A DNA stretch of 64,000 nucleotides from Streptomyces sp. S465 (GCF_026898115.1 NZ_CP114036.1:6814001-6878000); one strand, 5' to 3'; counted from the stretch's first letter, positions 23,935 to 37,560 are shown. A program made the numbers and translations. Notes: generated from the sequence alone by a model not told the origin.

Positions 23935-24177
23935 TCAGCGCCCGTCGGACGCCTCGGGTTGCTGGATCTGCTGGGTGGGGTGCGACTGGCTGTCCAGGGC
24001 GGGCATCCCGAACATCAGCGAGCCTATGAATCCCGCGACGATCGTGAGACCGATCAGTGTCCGTCCGGCGATCTGGGACGGTGTGGCGCGGGGGCGGGGC
24101 GGTGGGGTGACATTGCTGCGGAAACGGTCGGCTTCGGCGATGAAGGCGAACGGCACGGGCTCTCGCCGGCGGGGCAT
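23935..24177 (-). CDS. Short single-pass membrane protein, hypothetical
   Basis: An 80-residue product from an ATG at 24177 with a strong AAGGAG site 9 bases upstream. A basic, Pro-rich N-terminal half is followed by one hydrophobic helix at about 43-59 (LIGLTIVAGFIGSLMFG) and a polar Gln/Ser tail. It is divergent from thyX, which lies 179 bp away. No family is recognised; the good ribosome site and codon usage support a real gene. Confidence 0.7.
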   Translation of the reverse strand: MPRRREPVPFAFIAEADRFRSNVTPPPRPRATPSQIAGRTLIGLTIVAGFIGSLMFGMPALDSQSHPTQQIQQPEASDGR

Positions 24178-24356
24178 CTGCGGGCTCTCCTTGGAACCTC
24201 GAACGTGAGTACTTCAATGTGTAGGACGTGTGAACGGCCCATTGGGTGCCCGGTTCCGCCGACTTCGGTCAAAAAAATCTCGCTGAGCGGTGCTGTCGGT
24301 GGTGGCCCGTAAGCTGGGCGCCGCCCCGAGCGAACGCACCATGGAAGGACCCGCCG

Positions 24357-25097
24357 GTGACCCAGACCCCCGCCGAGACCGAGAAGGCCCGTTTCCGCAG
24401 CGATGTGACCGTCGAGCTGGTCAAGCACAGCGCCGCCGACTCCGACGTGCTGTGGGCCGCGCGGGTGTCCACCGCGGGCGAGCAGTCCCTCGAGGAGGTC
24501 ACCAAGGACCCGGAGCGCTCCAAGGGGTTGATCAACTTCCTGATGCGGGACCGGCACGGCAGCCCGTTCGAGCACAACTCGATGACCTTCTTCATCAGCG
24601 CCCCGATCTTCGTCTTCCGCGAGTTCATGCGGCACCGCGTGGGCTGGTCGTACAACGAGGAGTCCGGTCGCTACCGCCGTCTCGAGCCGGTGTTCTACGT
24701 GCCGGGGGAGGACCGGAAGCTGGTCCAGCAGGGCCGCCCGGGGAAGTACGAGTTCGTCGAGGGCACCCCGGCGCAGCACGAGCTGACCGGCCGGGTGATG
24801 GAGGACACATACCGCCACGCGTACGCGGCGTACCAGGAGATGCTGGCCGCCGGAGTGGCCCGCGAGGTGGCCCGGTCCGTGCTCCCGGTCGGCCTGTTCT
24901 CGTCGATGTACGCGACGTGCAACGCCCGCTCGCTGATGCACTTCCTGGGCCTGCGCACCCAGCATGAGCAGGCGGCGGTGCCCTCGTTCCCGCAGCGGGA
25001 GATCGAGATGGTCGGGGAGCGGATGGAGGCGGCCTGGGCGCGGCTGATGCCGCTCACCTACGCCGCCTTCAACGCCAACGGCCGAGTGGCCCCGTAG
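24357..25097 (+). CDS. thyX: Flavin-dependent thymidylate synthase ThyX
   Basis: A 246-residue enzyme that makes dTMP from dUMP using methylene-tetrahydrofolate and FAD/NADPH. The start is the GTG at 24357 (TQTPAETEKARF), with AAGGA 8 bases upstream. The ThyX signature is FREFMRHRVGWSYNEESGRY: R-H-R, then eight residues, then Ser, within the 7-8 spacing of the family. ARSLMHFLGLRT near residue 190 is also typical. Its position between dapB and dapA is the usual Streptomyces order. Confidence 0.97.
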   Translation: MTQTPAETEKARFRSDVTVELVKHSAADSDVLWAARVSTAGEQSLEEVTKDPERSKGLINFLMRDRHGSPFEHNSMTFFISAPIFVFREFMRHRVGWSYNEESGRYRRLEPVFYVPGEDRKLVQQGRPGKYEFVEGTPAQHELTGRVMEDTYRHAYAAYQEMLAAGVAREVARSVLPVGLFSSMYATCNARSLMHFLGLRTQHEQAAVPSFPQREIEMVGERMEAAWARLMPLTYAAFNANGRVAP

Positions 25098-25185
25098 CCG
25101 GGCACGGTCGGTGCCCGGACGGATCATCGGGCGAAGTGTCCGTATTGCGGCGTTTCAAGAAGTTCATCTAGGCTGAACAAACGGG

Positions 25186-25223
25186 CCCGGCACTGCTTGA
25201 ACCCCCGAGCAGGCAGTGCCGGG
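25186..25223 (+). terminator. Inverted repeat after thyX (11-bp perfect stem)
   Basis: CCCGGCACTGC and GCAGTGCCGGG pair perfectly across a 16-base loop, about 90 bases after the thyX stop and about 70 before dapA. Outer bases GGG/CCC can extend the stem with one bulge. The likely role is thyX termination; because it lies just upstream of dapA, a regulatory role is also possible. Confidence 0.65.
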
Positions 25224-25280
25224 TCCCATCTCTTCGCTCCGTCCGCCGCCCCGAGCGAGCGCCGCGGGCCGCGCTACGAG

Positions 25281-25286
25281 TAGCGT
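25281..25286 (+). promoter_or_regulatory. Candidate -10 (TAGCGT) for leaderless dapA transcript
   Basis: TAGCGT lies 7 bases before the dapA ATG and there is no Shine-Dalgarno sequence between them. This spacing is what is seen for leaderless mRNAs in actinobacteria, where transcription starts at the A of ATG. No clear -35 is visible. Confidence 0.4.
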
Positions 25287-25293
25287 GGGCCCC

Positions 25294-26193
25294 ATGGCAC
25301 CGACATCCACATCGCAGACCCCTTTCGGGCGGGTGCTGACCGCCATGGTCACGCCATTCACCGCTGACGGCGCGCTCGACCTCGACGGCGCCCAGCGACT
25401 CGCCGCTCATCTGGTGGACGCCGGCAATGACGGCCTGGTCGTCAACGGCACCACCGGCGAGTCCCCCACCACCAGCGATGCGGAGAAAGCCCAGCTCGTA
25501 CGCGCCGTGGTCGAGGCGGTCGGTGACCGCGCCCACGTCGTGGCGGGGGCCGGTACCAATGACACCCGGCACAGCGTCGAGCTCGCCCGCGCGGCCGAGC
25601 AGGCGGGTGCCCACGGGCTGCTGGCCGTCACGCCGTACTACAGCAAGCCCCCGCAGGAAGGCCTCCTCCGGCACTTCACCGCCATCGCCGACGCCACCGG
25701 CCTGCCGGTCATGCTCTACGACATCCCCGGCCGCAGCGGCGTCCCGATCGGCACCGAGACCATCGTCCGGCTCGCCGAGCACCCGCGCATCGTGGCCAAC
25801 AAGGACGCCAAGGGCGACCTCGGGCGCGCCAGCTGGGCCATCGCCCGCTCCCGCCTCGCCTGGTACTCCGGTGACGACATGCTGAATCTGCCGCTGCTGT
25901 CGGTCGGCGCGGTCGGCTTCGTCTCCGTGGTCGGCCACCTGGTCAGCCCCGAACTGCGGGCGATGCTCGAAGCCCATCTCGCGGGCGACGTCGCGAAGGC
26001 AACGGAGATCCACCAGAAGCTGCTGCCGGTCTTCACCGGCATGTTCCGCACCCAGGGAGTGATCACGACCAAGGCCGCGCTCGCCCTCCAGGGCCAGCCC
26101 GCGGGGCCGCTGCGCCTGCCGTTGGTCGAGCTGACCGCCGAGGAAACGGAACAGCTCACGCGCGATCTCGCCGCCGGCGGGGTACAGCTCTAA
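25294..26193 (+). CDS. dapA: 4-hydroxy-tetrahydrodipicolinate synthase
   Basis: A 299-residue TIM-barrel aldolase that condenses pyruvate with aspartate semialdehyde in lysine/diaminopimelate synthesis. Visible features are VNGTTGESPTTSDAEK (phosphate-binding-like loop), the TPYYSKPP tyrosine motif, YDIPGRSG, and the Schiff-base lysine K170 in VANKDAKGDL. The ATG at 25294 is chosen because the upstream extension has no family character. There is no ribosome binding site, so it is probably leaderless. Confidence 0.96.
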   Translation: MAPTSTSQTPFGRVLTAMVTPFTADGALDLDGAQRLAAHLVDAGNDGLVVNGTTGESPTTSDAEKAQLVRAVVEAVGDRAHVVAGAGTNDTRHSVELARAAEQAGAHGLLAVTPYYSKPPQEGLLRHFTAIADATGLPVMLYDIPGRSGVPIGTETIVRLAEHPRIVANKDAKGDLGRASWAIARSRLAWYSGDDMLNLPLLSVGAVGFVSVVGHLVSPELRAMLEAHLAGDVAKATEIHQKLLPVFTGMFRTQGVITTKAALALQGQPAGPLRLPLVELTAEETEQLTRDLAAGGVQL

Positions 26194-26264
26194 GCAACGA
26201 GGCGATGGTTCGCACCTTCGTACTTCACAACTGCATACAGACACATCAGCAAGTGCACGAATGT

Positions 26265-26303
26265 CACGCGCGCCATGTGCCCAGGGGGCATGTGGCGCGC
26301 GTG
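26265..26303 (+). promoter_or_regulatory. Hairpin in the RNase J 5' leader, directly upstream of the ribosome binding site
   Basis: CACGCGCGCCA and TGGCGCGCGTG form a perfect 11-bp stem around a 17-base loop. The loop itself contains complementary GCCC and GGGC. The right arm ends 2 bases before the GAGGAGAG ribosome site of the TTG-initiated RNase J gene. It could be a dapA terminator, but the position also suits autoregulation by ribonuclease cleavage. Confidence 0.6.
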
Positions 26304-26317
26304 GTGAGGAGAGTCTT

Positions 26318-28003
26318 TTGAGTCATCCGCATCCCGAACTCGGCCCTCCGCCGAAGCTCCCCGAGGGCGGCCTGCGCGTCACCCCGCTCGGCGGCCTCGG
26401 TGAGATCGGCCGGAACATGACGGTCTTCGAATACGGTGGCCGGCTGCTGATCGTCGACTGCGGGGTGCTCTTCCCCGAGGAGGAGCAGCCCGGAGTCGAC
26501 CTGATCCTGCCGGACTTCACATCCATCCGGGACCGCCTCGACGACATCGACGGCATCGTCCTCACCCACGGCCACGAGGACCACATCGGCGGCGTCCCCT
26601 TCCTGCTGCGCGAGAAGCCCGACATCCCGCTGATCGGTTCCAAGCTGACCCTCGCCCTGATCGAGGCGAAGCTGCAGGAGCACCGGATCCGTCCGTACAC
26701 GCTCGAGGTCGAGGAGGGCCACCGCGAGCGGATCGGCCCCTTCGAGTGCGAGTTCATCGCGGTCAACCACTCCATCCCGGACGCCCTCGCCGTCGCCATC
26801 CGCACCCCGGCCGGCATGGCCGTGCACACCGGCGACTTCAAGATGGACCAGCTGCCCCTCGACGGCCGCCTCACCGACCTCCCCGCGTTCGCCAAGCTCG
26901 GCGAGGAAGGCATCGATCTGCTCCTGGTGGACTCCACCAACGCCGAGGTCCCCGGGTTCGTGCCGCCCGAGCGTGACATCTCCGGCGTGCTGCGCCAGGT
27001 CTTCGCCAACGCACAGAAGCGGATCATCGTCGCGAGCTTCGCCAGCCATGTGCACCGCATCCAGCAGATCCTCGACGCGGCGCATGAGTACGGACGCAGG
27101 GTCGCCTTCGTCGGCCGCTCGATGGTCCGCAACATGGGCATCGCACGGGACCTGGGCTATCTGCGGGTGCCGGCCGGTCTCGTGGTGGATGTGAAGACCC
27201 TCGACGATCTCCCGGACGACGAGGTGGTGCTCGTCTGCACGGGCTCCCAGGGCGAGCCGATGGCCGCGCTGTCCCGGATGGCCAACCGCGATCACCAGAT
27301 CCGGATCGTCCAGGGCGACACGGTGATCCTGGCCTCGTCGCTGATCCCCGGCAACGAGAACGCGGTCTACCGGGTCATCAACGGCCTGACGCGATGGGGC
27401 GCCAATGTCGTCCACAAGGGCAACGCCAAGGTCCATGTCTCCGGCCACGCCTCGGCCGGCGAGCTGCTGTACTTCTACAACATCTGCAAGCCCAAGAACC
27501 TGATGCCGGTGCACGGCGAATGGCGCCATCTGCGCGCCAACGCCGAGCTGGGCGCGTTGACCGGAGTGCCGAAGAACCGTTGTGTCATCGCCGAGGACGG
27601 TGTCGTGGTCGACCTCGTCGACGGCGTCGCCAAGATCGTCGGCAAGGTGCAGGCGGGATACGTGTACGTGGACGGCCTCTCGGTCGGCGATGTCACGGAG
27701 ACCTCGCTCAAGGATCGCCGCATCCTCGGCGAGGAGGGCATCATCTCGATCTTCGTGGTCGTCGACAGCACGACCGGCAAGATCGTGGGCGGTCCGCATG
27801 TCCAGGCCAGGGGCTCCGGGATCGAGGACGCCGCCTTCTCCGCGGTCCTCCCGAAGATCGAGGACGCCCTGGCCAAGTCGGCCTCCGACGGGGTCGCGGA
27901 ACCGCATCAGCTCCAGCAGCTGGTGCGCCGCGCGGTCGGCAAGTGGGTCTCCGACAGCTACCGCAGGCGCCCGATGATCCTGCCCGTGGTCGTCGAGGTC
28001 TGA
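26318..28003 (+). CDS. rnj: Ribonuclease J
   Basis: A 561-residue metallo-beta-lactamase/beta-CASP ribonuclease with endonuclease and 5'-3' exonuclease activity. The zinc motif H-G-H-E-D-H is at residues 84-89, and further ligands are in VNHSIPDALAV and AVHTGDFKMDQ. The beta-CASP segment VCTGSQGEPMAALSRMA and the late motif NLMPVHGEWRHLRANAELG are present. The start is a TTG at 26318 (SHPHPELGPPPK), placed 4 bases after GAGGAGAG; the longer frame to 26261 is the hairpin sequence. TTG initiation plus an adjacent hairpin implies tuned translation. The dapA-RNase J order is conserved. Confidence 0.96.
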   Translation: MSHPHPELGPPPKLPEGGLRVTPLGGLGEIGRNMTVFEYGGRLLIVDCGVLFPEEEQPGVDLILPDFTSIRDRLDDIDGIVLTHGHEDHIGGVPFLLREKPDIPLIGSKLTLALIEAKLQEHRIRPYTLEVEEGHRERIGPFECEFIAVNHSIPDALAVAIRTPAGMAVHTGDFKMDQLPLDGRLTDLPAFAKLGEEGIDLLLVDSTNAEVPGFVPPERDISGVLRQVFANAQKRIIVASFASHVHRIQQILDAAHEYGRRVAFVGRSMVRNMGIARDLGYLRVPAGLVVDVKTLDDLPDDEVVLVCTGSQGEPMAALSRMANRDHQIRIVQGDTVILASSLIPGNENAVYRVINGLTRWGANVVHKGNAKVHVSGHASAGELLYFYNICKPKNLMPVHGEWRHLRANAELGALTGVPKNRCVIAEDGVVVDLVDGVAKIVGKVQAGYVYVDGLSVGDVTETSLKDRRILGEEGIISIFVVVDSTTGKIVGGPHVQARGSGIEDAAFSAVLPKIEDALAKSASDGVAEPHQLQQLVRRAVGKWVSDSYRRRPMILPVVVEV

Positions 28004-28050
28004 CCTCCTCCCTGACGTCCCCTCAGCACCCCACCGGCGCTGAACACTCG

Positions 28051-28084
28051 GCGGGGCTCCCCGATTTGCATCGAGGAGCCCCGC
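28051..28084 (+). terminator. Terminator after RNase J
   Basis: GCGGGGCTCC and GGAGCCCCGC form a perfect 10-bp stem with a 14-base loop, 48 bases after the RNase J stop and before the rRNA promoter region. There is no U-tract. Confidence 0.8.
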
Positions 28085-28514
28085 TCCAGTACGTTTACGG
28101 CTCCGCCAGAGGGGAACCCGGAGCGCCGCACGGCCTCCGAAGGAGCCCGACGGCGGGGGTGGAAATCGACTCGGAGAAATTCTGATAAAGTCGACGAAGC
28201 CGAAAGGCAAGGCCCTCCAGCGGCCACCGGAAACGGAATTCGGATCGGAAACGGACCGGAAATCGGATCTGGTAAGGTTGGAAACACCGAAGGGAAGCGC
28301 CCGGAGAAACCGGTGAAAGGGTTTCGAAGGAAGCGTCCGTTCCTTGAGAACTCAACAGTGTGCCAAAAGTCAACGCCAGATATGTTGATAACCCCGTCCT
28401 TCTCGGACGAGGTTCCTTTGAAAAACACAGCGAGGACGCTGTGAACGGGACTGGATTATTCCTCCGGTTCTGTTCCGCTCTCGTGCAGTGTTTGCCGGGA
28501 TATCCCGGAAGCAT
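28085..28514 (+). promoter_or_regulatory. rRNA operon promoter and leader region
   Basis: About 430 bases without a gene precede 16S rRNA. Two A/T-rich promoter-like elements stand out: TGATAAAGT (28183-28191) and TGGTAAGGTTGGAAAC (28270-28285), each with a TAAAGT/TAAGGT-type -10. Downstream, TTGAGAACTCAACAGTGTG near 28342-28360 is the conserved actinobacterial rrn leader element. A closely similar sequence recurs before 23S at 30297. The rest is the 16S precursor leader. Multiple promoters are normal for Streptomyces rrn operons; the exact start points cannot be read from sequence. Confidence 0.6.
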
Positions 28515-33448
<4,934 letters not shown>

Positions 33449-33518
33449 CAGTTGCTCGCGTCCACTGTGTTGGTTCTGAAGTAATGAACCGTGTTGTTTC
33501 CGGTTTTATCTTCATAGT

Positions 33519-33637
33519 GTTTCGGTGGTCATAGCGTTAGGGAAACGCCCGGTTACATTCCGAACCCGGAAGCTAAGCCTTTCAGCGCCGATGGTACTGC
33601 AGGGGGGACCCTGTGGGAGAGTAGGACGCCGCCGAAC
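33519..33637 (+). rRNA. rrf: 5S ribosomal RNA
   Basis: A sequence of about 119 nt beginning GTTTCGGTGGTCATAGCG and closing with GACGCCGCCGAAC, which pairs with the 5' end. The internal CGAACCCGGAAGCTAAGCC is the standard 5S loop. It follows 23S by 70 bases. Confidence 0.97.
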
Positions 33638-33646
33638 AAATTTTGC

Positions 33647-33691
33647 AGAGAGCCCTGTCGGGACTTCGGTCACCGGCAGGGCTCTCTTCTT
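33647..33691 (+). terminator. rRNA operon terminator
   Basis: AGAGAGCCCTG and CAGGGCTCTCT form an 11-bp perfect stem with a 19-base internal segment that can itself fold, followed by TCTTTT. This is a strong intrinsic terminator 10 bases after 5S. Confidence 0.9.
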
Positions 33692-33726
33692 TTGTTGTGC
33701 TGTGAGCCACTCGGTGTTCATGTTGT

Positions 33727-34443
33727 ATGGGCACGATGCCGCCCATGGGGACTCCTACGGATGAGCTGCTGCATGAGTTGACCCGGGCAGGTGTACGGCC
33801 GGGCGACGAGGTGATCGTGCCGTCCTACGGCACTCCCGAGGCCGCGGAAGCGGTGCTGCTGGCCGGCGCCAGGCCGGTGTTCGTGGACATCGACGCCCGC
33901 ACCTACTGCATAGACCCGGCCGCGGTGGCCGAGGCGCTGACGCCCCGGACCGCGGCCGTCGTGGCCATTCACACCTTCGGCCACCCCGCGGACATGGCGG
34001 CCCTCACTGAGCTCAGCCGACGGCACGGCGTGCTGGTGATCGGCCACGGTGCGGTCTGCGAGCCCGCGGGGGAGATCCTGCGGCGGCAGGCGAACGCGGC
34101 GTACCTGGACGGGAAGCTGCGCGGTGTTCTCACGCCGGCGGTCGCCCCCGGAGTGGAACACACCTATCAGCAGTACGTCGTCCGGGTCCCCGGCAATGGC
34201 CGGCCGGACCGGGACGCCTTCGCCCGTACGCTGCGTTCACGCGGCGTCGTATGCCATGTCCCCGTACAGACGCCCGCGCACCGTACCGCGCGCTTCCGGC
34301 GCGATCTGTGGCTCGTGGAGACCGAGCGGGCGGCCGATGAGTGCCTGGCGCTGCCCGTCGATCCGACCATGTCGCGGCGGGAGTTGCAGCGCGTGGTCTC
34401 GGCCTGCAACGCGCTGGGCGGGCTGCTCCAGTCAGCCGCCTGA
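33727..34443 (+). CDS. Internally deleted DegT/DnrJ/EryC1/StrS-type aminotransferase-like protein
   Basis: A 238-residue protein whose first part (GDEVIVPSYGTPEAAEAVLLAGARPVFVDID, then VVAIHTFGHPADMAAL) and last part (NAAYLDGKLRG, then YQQYVVRVPG and RSRGVVCHVPV) both match DegT aminotransferases. Full-length members have about 370-400 residues. The N-terminal approach and the middle, which normally holds the active-site Asp/His region and the PLP-binding lysine, are missing: IGHGAVCEPAGEI runs straight into RRQANAAYL. PLP catalysis is therefore not expected. ATG codons at 33727, 33736 and 33745 are all possible starts and none has a clear ribosome site. The frame is intact with Streptomyces codon use, so it may be a retained non-catalytic protein rather than a decaying pseudogene. 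Confidence 0.75.
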   Translation: MGTMPPMGTPTDELLHELTRAGVRPGDEVIVPSYGTPEAAEAVLLAGARPVFVDIDARTYCIDPAAVAEALTPRTAAVVAIHTFGHPADMAALTELSRRHGVLVIGHGAVCEPAGEILRRQANAAYLDGKLRGVLTPAVAPGVEHTYQQYVVRVPGNGRPDRDAFARTLRSRGVVCHVPVQTPAHRTARFRRDLWLVETERAADECLALPVDPTMSRRELQRVVSACNALGGLLQSAA

Positions 34444-34503
34444 GCCCCGGGGCGGGTGGTCGGGAGCGCACTCGAGTTCGGGTATGATCTATCTCGTCGA
34501 CGC

Positions 34504-34576
34504 GCCCCAATAGCTCAGTCGGCAGAGCGTCTCCATGGTAAGGAGAAGGTCTACGGTTCGATTCCGTATTGGGGCT
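34504..34576 (+). tRNA. tRNA-Thr (anticodon GGT)
   Basis: A 73-nt cloverleaf. Acceptor GCCCCAA pairs with TTGGGGC, the D-arm lies in AGCTCAGTCGGCAGAGC, the anticodon stem TCTCC/GGAGA encloses loop ATGGTAA (anticodon GGT, decoding ACC) and the T-arm has GGTTCGATTCC. The discriminator is T, and CCA is not encoded. It lies between the DegT-like gene and osaC, followed by a strong terminator. No integrase or att duplication is seen nearby. Confidence 0.95.
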
Positions 34577-34583
34577 CTCCTGC

Positions 34584-34613
34584 GAAGGCCCCCGCCATGT
34601 GGCGGGGGCCTTC
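34584..34613. terminator. Terminator after tRNA-Thr
   Basis: GAAGGCCCCCGCC and GGCGGGGGCCTTC form a perfect 13-bp stem around ATGT. It lies 8 bases after the tRNA and about 70 from the convergent osaC stop, so it may terminate both directions. Confidence 0.88.
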
Positions 34614-34681
34614 GTCATGCGGCGGGATGTGGCGGGCACCGTAGGGGGAACACCCGGCGCCCGACCCCCGGCCGGGCCGCC

Positions 34682-37348
34682 TCAGGAGTCGGCCGGCTCG
34701 GGGACGCGCATGGCCAGGATCGCCATGTCGTCGGACGGCGGGTCCACCGCGAAGCGCTCGACCGCCCGCAGCACCCGGGCGGCCACCGCGCCCGCCGTAA
34801 GGCCGGTGCAGGTCGTCAGGACGTCGACAAGGCCGTCGTCGCCGAGCATCCTGGTGCCCTCACGCCGCTCCGTGACGCCGTCGGTGACGCACAGCAGCAC
34901 GTCTCCCGGGTCGAGCGTCACCGTCTGCTCGTACAGCTCCAGATCGTCCATGACGCCGAGCAGCGGCTGGGGCTCGGCCGCCGCCTCCACGGTGCCGTCC
35001 TGGCGCAGCCGGAGCGGCAGGGGGTGTCCGGCGCAGACGACCTTGAGGACCGCGCTGCCGTCATGCTGCGGCCACAACTCCCCGTAGAGGAGGGTCAGGA
35101 AGCGGCTGCGGGCGCCCTCGTCGAGGATGGCCGCGTTGAGCCGCTCCAGGACCGCCGGGCCCCCGAAGCCCTCGCGGGCGAGCAGCCGCAGGGCATGCCG
35201 GGCGAGTCCGGTGACCGCGGCGGCCTCCGGTCCGGTGCCGCAGACGTCGCCGATGGCGAAGCCGTACGCCCCCTCGCGGATCGGGAAGAGATCGTAGAAG
35301 TCTCCGCCGACCTCGTTGCCCTCGCCCGCTGCGCGGTAGATGACCTCGACCTCGACTCCGTCGACCTCCGGCAGTTCGGGCGGCAGCAGACTGCGCTGCA
35401 GGGACTGGCTGATGGCGGTGCGCTCCGAGTAGAGCCGCGCGTTGTCCAGCGCGAGCGCCGCCCGGCGGGAGAGGTCCTCGGCGAGCTCCAGGTTCTCCTG
35501 GCGGAAATGCTCGTCGGTGGGCTTGCCGAGGACGAGCATGCCGATGACGCGGTTACGGGCCACCAGGGGCAGCACGACCGTCTCCCCGCCGACCGCGGAG
35601 GCGGTCGCCAGCGAGGCGCCGGGGCCCGAGGAGGGACGGGCGGAATCGCCGAGGCTGAGGCTGCGCAGCGAGGTGCGCAGGGCGGCGGCGTGAGCCGCGT
35701 CATAGGGACCGGACCAGCTGCGGGCTCCGCCGGTGGGGACCTGCTCCGGCGGGTCGATCTTCATCAGCAGGGCCTTGAGTCCGTCGATGCGGTCCTCGTC
35801 CTCGTGCAGCACGTACGACAGCTCGGGCTCGGACGCCTGGTCGGCGACCGTATAGACGGCGCACCAACTGGCCAGTGTGGGCACCGTCATCTGGGCCATG
35901 AGGGCCAGCGTCTGATCGCGGTCCAGGGTGCCCGCGAGGAGGTCGGACGCCTCGACGAGGAAGGACAGGGAGCCGCGGCGGAGCCGCTCCAGCTCGGTGA
36001 GGCGGGCGCGCTCGACGGCGAGGGCGATGCGGTCGGCGGCGAACTGGAGCCGCAGGGCCTCTTCGTTGCTGTAGCGGGCGGGGGCCTCGGCGGCGACGCC
36101 GAGCGAGCCGGTGAGCCGGCCCTCGACCTTCAGCGGAACGGTGACGACGGAGCGCATCCCGGTGTTCACCAAGAGCGGAACAGCCCCGGGCACCGCGGAC
36201 AGGTCCTCGTGGACGGCGGGCATCCGGGCCGAGCCGTAGCGCCCAGAGCCCGCTTCGACGGGGACGCGGGCGAAGCGCTGGCGGGCGGAGGGCAGCCCGG
36301 TGGAGGCGCGGACCTCCAACTCGGTTTCGTCGTCGGTGGCCAGCAGCAGATACGCGGCGTCGCCGTCGAGCATGTCGCGGGCCCGCTCGACGGTGCGCTG
36401 GAGCAGCCCGTCGAGGTCGTCGGGGGCCGGCGAGCCGATGAAGACCTCGAAGGCGTCGGTGGCCGGGCCCCGCTCGGCCGTGTCGGTGGTGTCGCCCCCG
36501 GCACCGCGCATCTGGCTCTGCAGCACGGCGCGCTCGCGGTCGCGCACCAGCAGGCAGACGGTGGACGGCTCGCCCTCGGCGTCGCGGACGCGCAGATGGG
36601 AGGCGTAGACGGGGGAGACCCGGCCGTCGGCGCCGCGGATGCCGTACGAGCCCTCCCAGCGGGAGAGCAGCAGCGCCTCGGCGACCCCGGTGCTGGTGCC
36701 GGGGGTGTGCGGCCAGGCCGCGAGATCGGTCAGCGGTTTGCCGATGACCTGCTCCGGTGGGTAACCGAACAGTGCCTGAGCGTCCTCGTTCCAGGCGCTG
36801 ATCAGACCGCCGCTGTCGACCTGGACGACGCCGACCCGCACCCGGGAGTCGGCGATGGGCAGGGCGCTGGAGGGCAGGGCGGGGCCGGCGGCCCGGGTGC
36901 CCGCCGGACGGTCGGGGAAGTCGAGGTGGAACCAGACGTGCTTATGGGTCGCGGTGTACTCGACGCCCCAGCGGGCGGCGAGCGCGGCGCACAGCAGCAG
37001 TCCGCGGCCGCCCTCGCGGTCGGGGTGCCCGAAGTGGTGGCCGCCGTTGCTCTGGAGCGGGACCTCGCGCTCGGGGTAGCGGTCGGCGACCTCGACGCGT
37101 ACGCCGGTGTCGGCGCGGATGCAGACCACGTCGGCGGTGGTACCGGCGTGCACCACCGCGTTGGTGACAAGTTCGCTGGTGAGGACGACGGCGTCGTCCA
37201 CGATGTCGGTGAGGCCCCACCCCTGAAGGGTGTCCCGGACAAAGGTGCGGGCGGCGGCGACCGAGCGTCCCACCGGTTCGAAGGTGGCGGCTGCCCGCGC
37301 GGTGATCACAGGTCTCCTCATATGTGTCTCGGCGAACTGCTCACCCAT
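34682..37348 (-). CDS. osaC: OsaC: multidomain ATPase/PAS/GAF/PP2C (SpoIIE-type) regulator
   Basis: An 888-residue cytoplasmic protein. The order is an RsbW-like ATPase (about 20-150, N-box ELVTNAVVHA, G-box DREGGRGLLL), a PAS domain (about 165-285, ISAWNEDAQALFGY), two GAF-like regions (about 315-460 and 480-650) and a SpoIIE/PP2C phosphatase (665-885) with metal Asp in GGDFYD, GDVCGTG, TDGVTE and SDDMAI. In S. coelicolor the OsaC protein encoded beside osaA/osaB is an anti-sigma-type regulator of the osmotic stress response acting with SigB (established); identity here rests on domain order and synteny. The ATG at 37348 has GGAGGGG upstream. A GTG at 37309 with AGGAG 4 bases upstream is an equally good start and gives ITARAAATF at the N-terminus. 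It is divergent from osaA. Confidence 0.9.
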   Translation of the reverse strand: MGEQFAETHMRRPVITARAAATFEPVGRSVAAARTFVRDTLQGWGLTDIVDDAVVLTSELVTNAVVHAGTTADVVCIRADTGVRVEVADRYPEREVPLQSNGGHHFGHPDREGGRGLLLCAALAARWGVEYTATHKHVWFHLDFPDRPAGTRAAGPALPSSALPIADSRVRVGVVQVDSGGLISAWNEDAQALFGYPPEQVIGKPLTDLAAWPHTPGTSTGVAEALLLSRWEGSYGIRGADGRVSPVYASHLRVRDAEGEPSTVCLLVRDRERAVLQSQMRGAGGDTTDTAERGPATDAFEVFIGSPAPDDLDGLLQRTVERARDMLDGDAAYLLLATDDETELEVRASTGLPSARQRFARVPVEAGSGRYGSARMPAVHEDLSAVPGAVPLLVNTGMRSVVTVPLKVEGRLTGSLGVAAEAPARYSNEEALRLQFAADRIALAVERARLTELERLRRGSLSFLVEASDLLAGTLDRDQTLALMAQMTVPTLASWCAVYTVADQASEPELSYVLHEDEDRIDGLKALLMKIDPPEQVPTGGARSWSGPYDAAHAAALRTSLRSLSLGDSARPSSGPGASLATASAVGGETVVLPLVARNRVIGMLVLGKPTDEHFRQENLELAEDLSRRAALALDNARLYSERTAISQSLQRSLLPPELPEVDGVEVEVIYRAAGEGNEVGGDFYDLFPIREGAYGFAIGDVCGTGPEAAAVTGLARHALRLLAREGFGGPAVLERLNAAILDEGARSRFLTLLYGELWPQHDGSAVLKVVCAGHPLPLRLRQDGTVEAAAEPQPLLGVMDDLELYEQTVTLDPGDVLLCVTDGVTERREGTRMLGDDGLVDVLTTCTGLTAGAVAARVLRAVERFAVDPPSDDMAILAMRVPEPADS

Positions 37349-37560
37349 GTCGCAGCGCCCCTCCGATGCCCTGGCCGGTTGCCAGGTTACTTACCATCGA
37401 CGCCCGCGCGAATGCCGGTCGGCCCCGATTCCACCCAGAGTGTGCTGTCGGCGGTGTGCGATGCTGCCGAACTGTTATGGCCTGGTTGGGGCATGGTGAA
37501 ACACTGGGGAAGCTGGAAGAAGAACCCGACGAGGACGGTCAACCCTGCGGGAGGGACACG

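Noticed and set aside
24357..25097. Variant ThyX motif (R-H-R plus eight residues plus Ser) as an inactive enzyme
   Set aside because: Spacing of seven or eight is found in the family and the rest of the active-site region is intact.
33727..34443. DegT-like gene taken as part of a sugar or antibiotic biosynthetic cluster
   Set aside because: No other biosynthetic genes lie nearby and the PLP lysine region is missing.
34504..34576. tRNA-Thr considered as an integration site for a mobile element
   Set aside because: No integrase, excisionase or duplicated tRNA 3' end is visible on either side, and the flanking genes are core.
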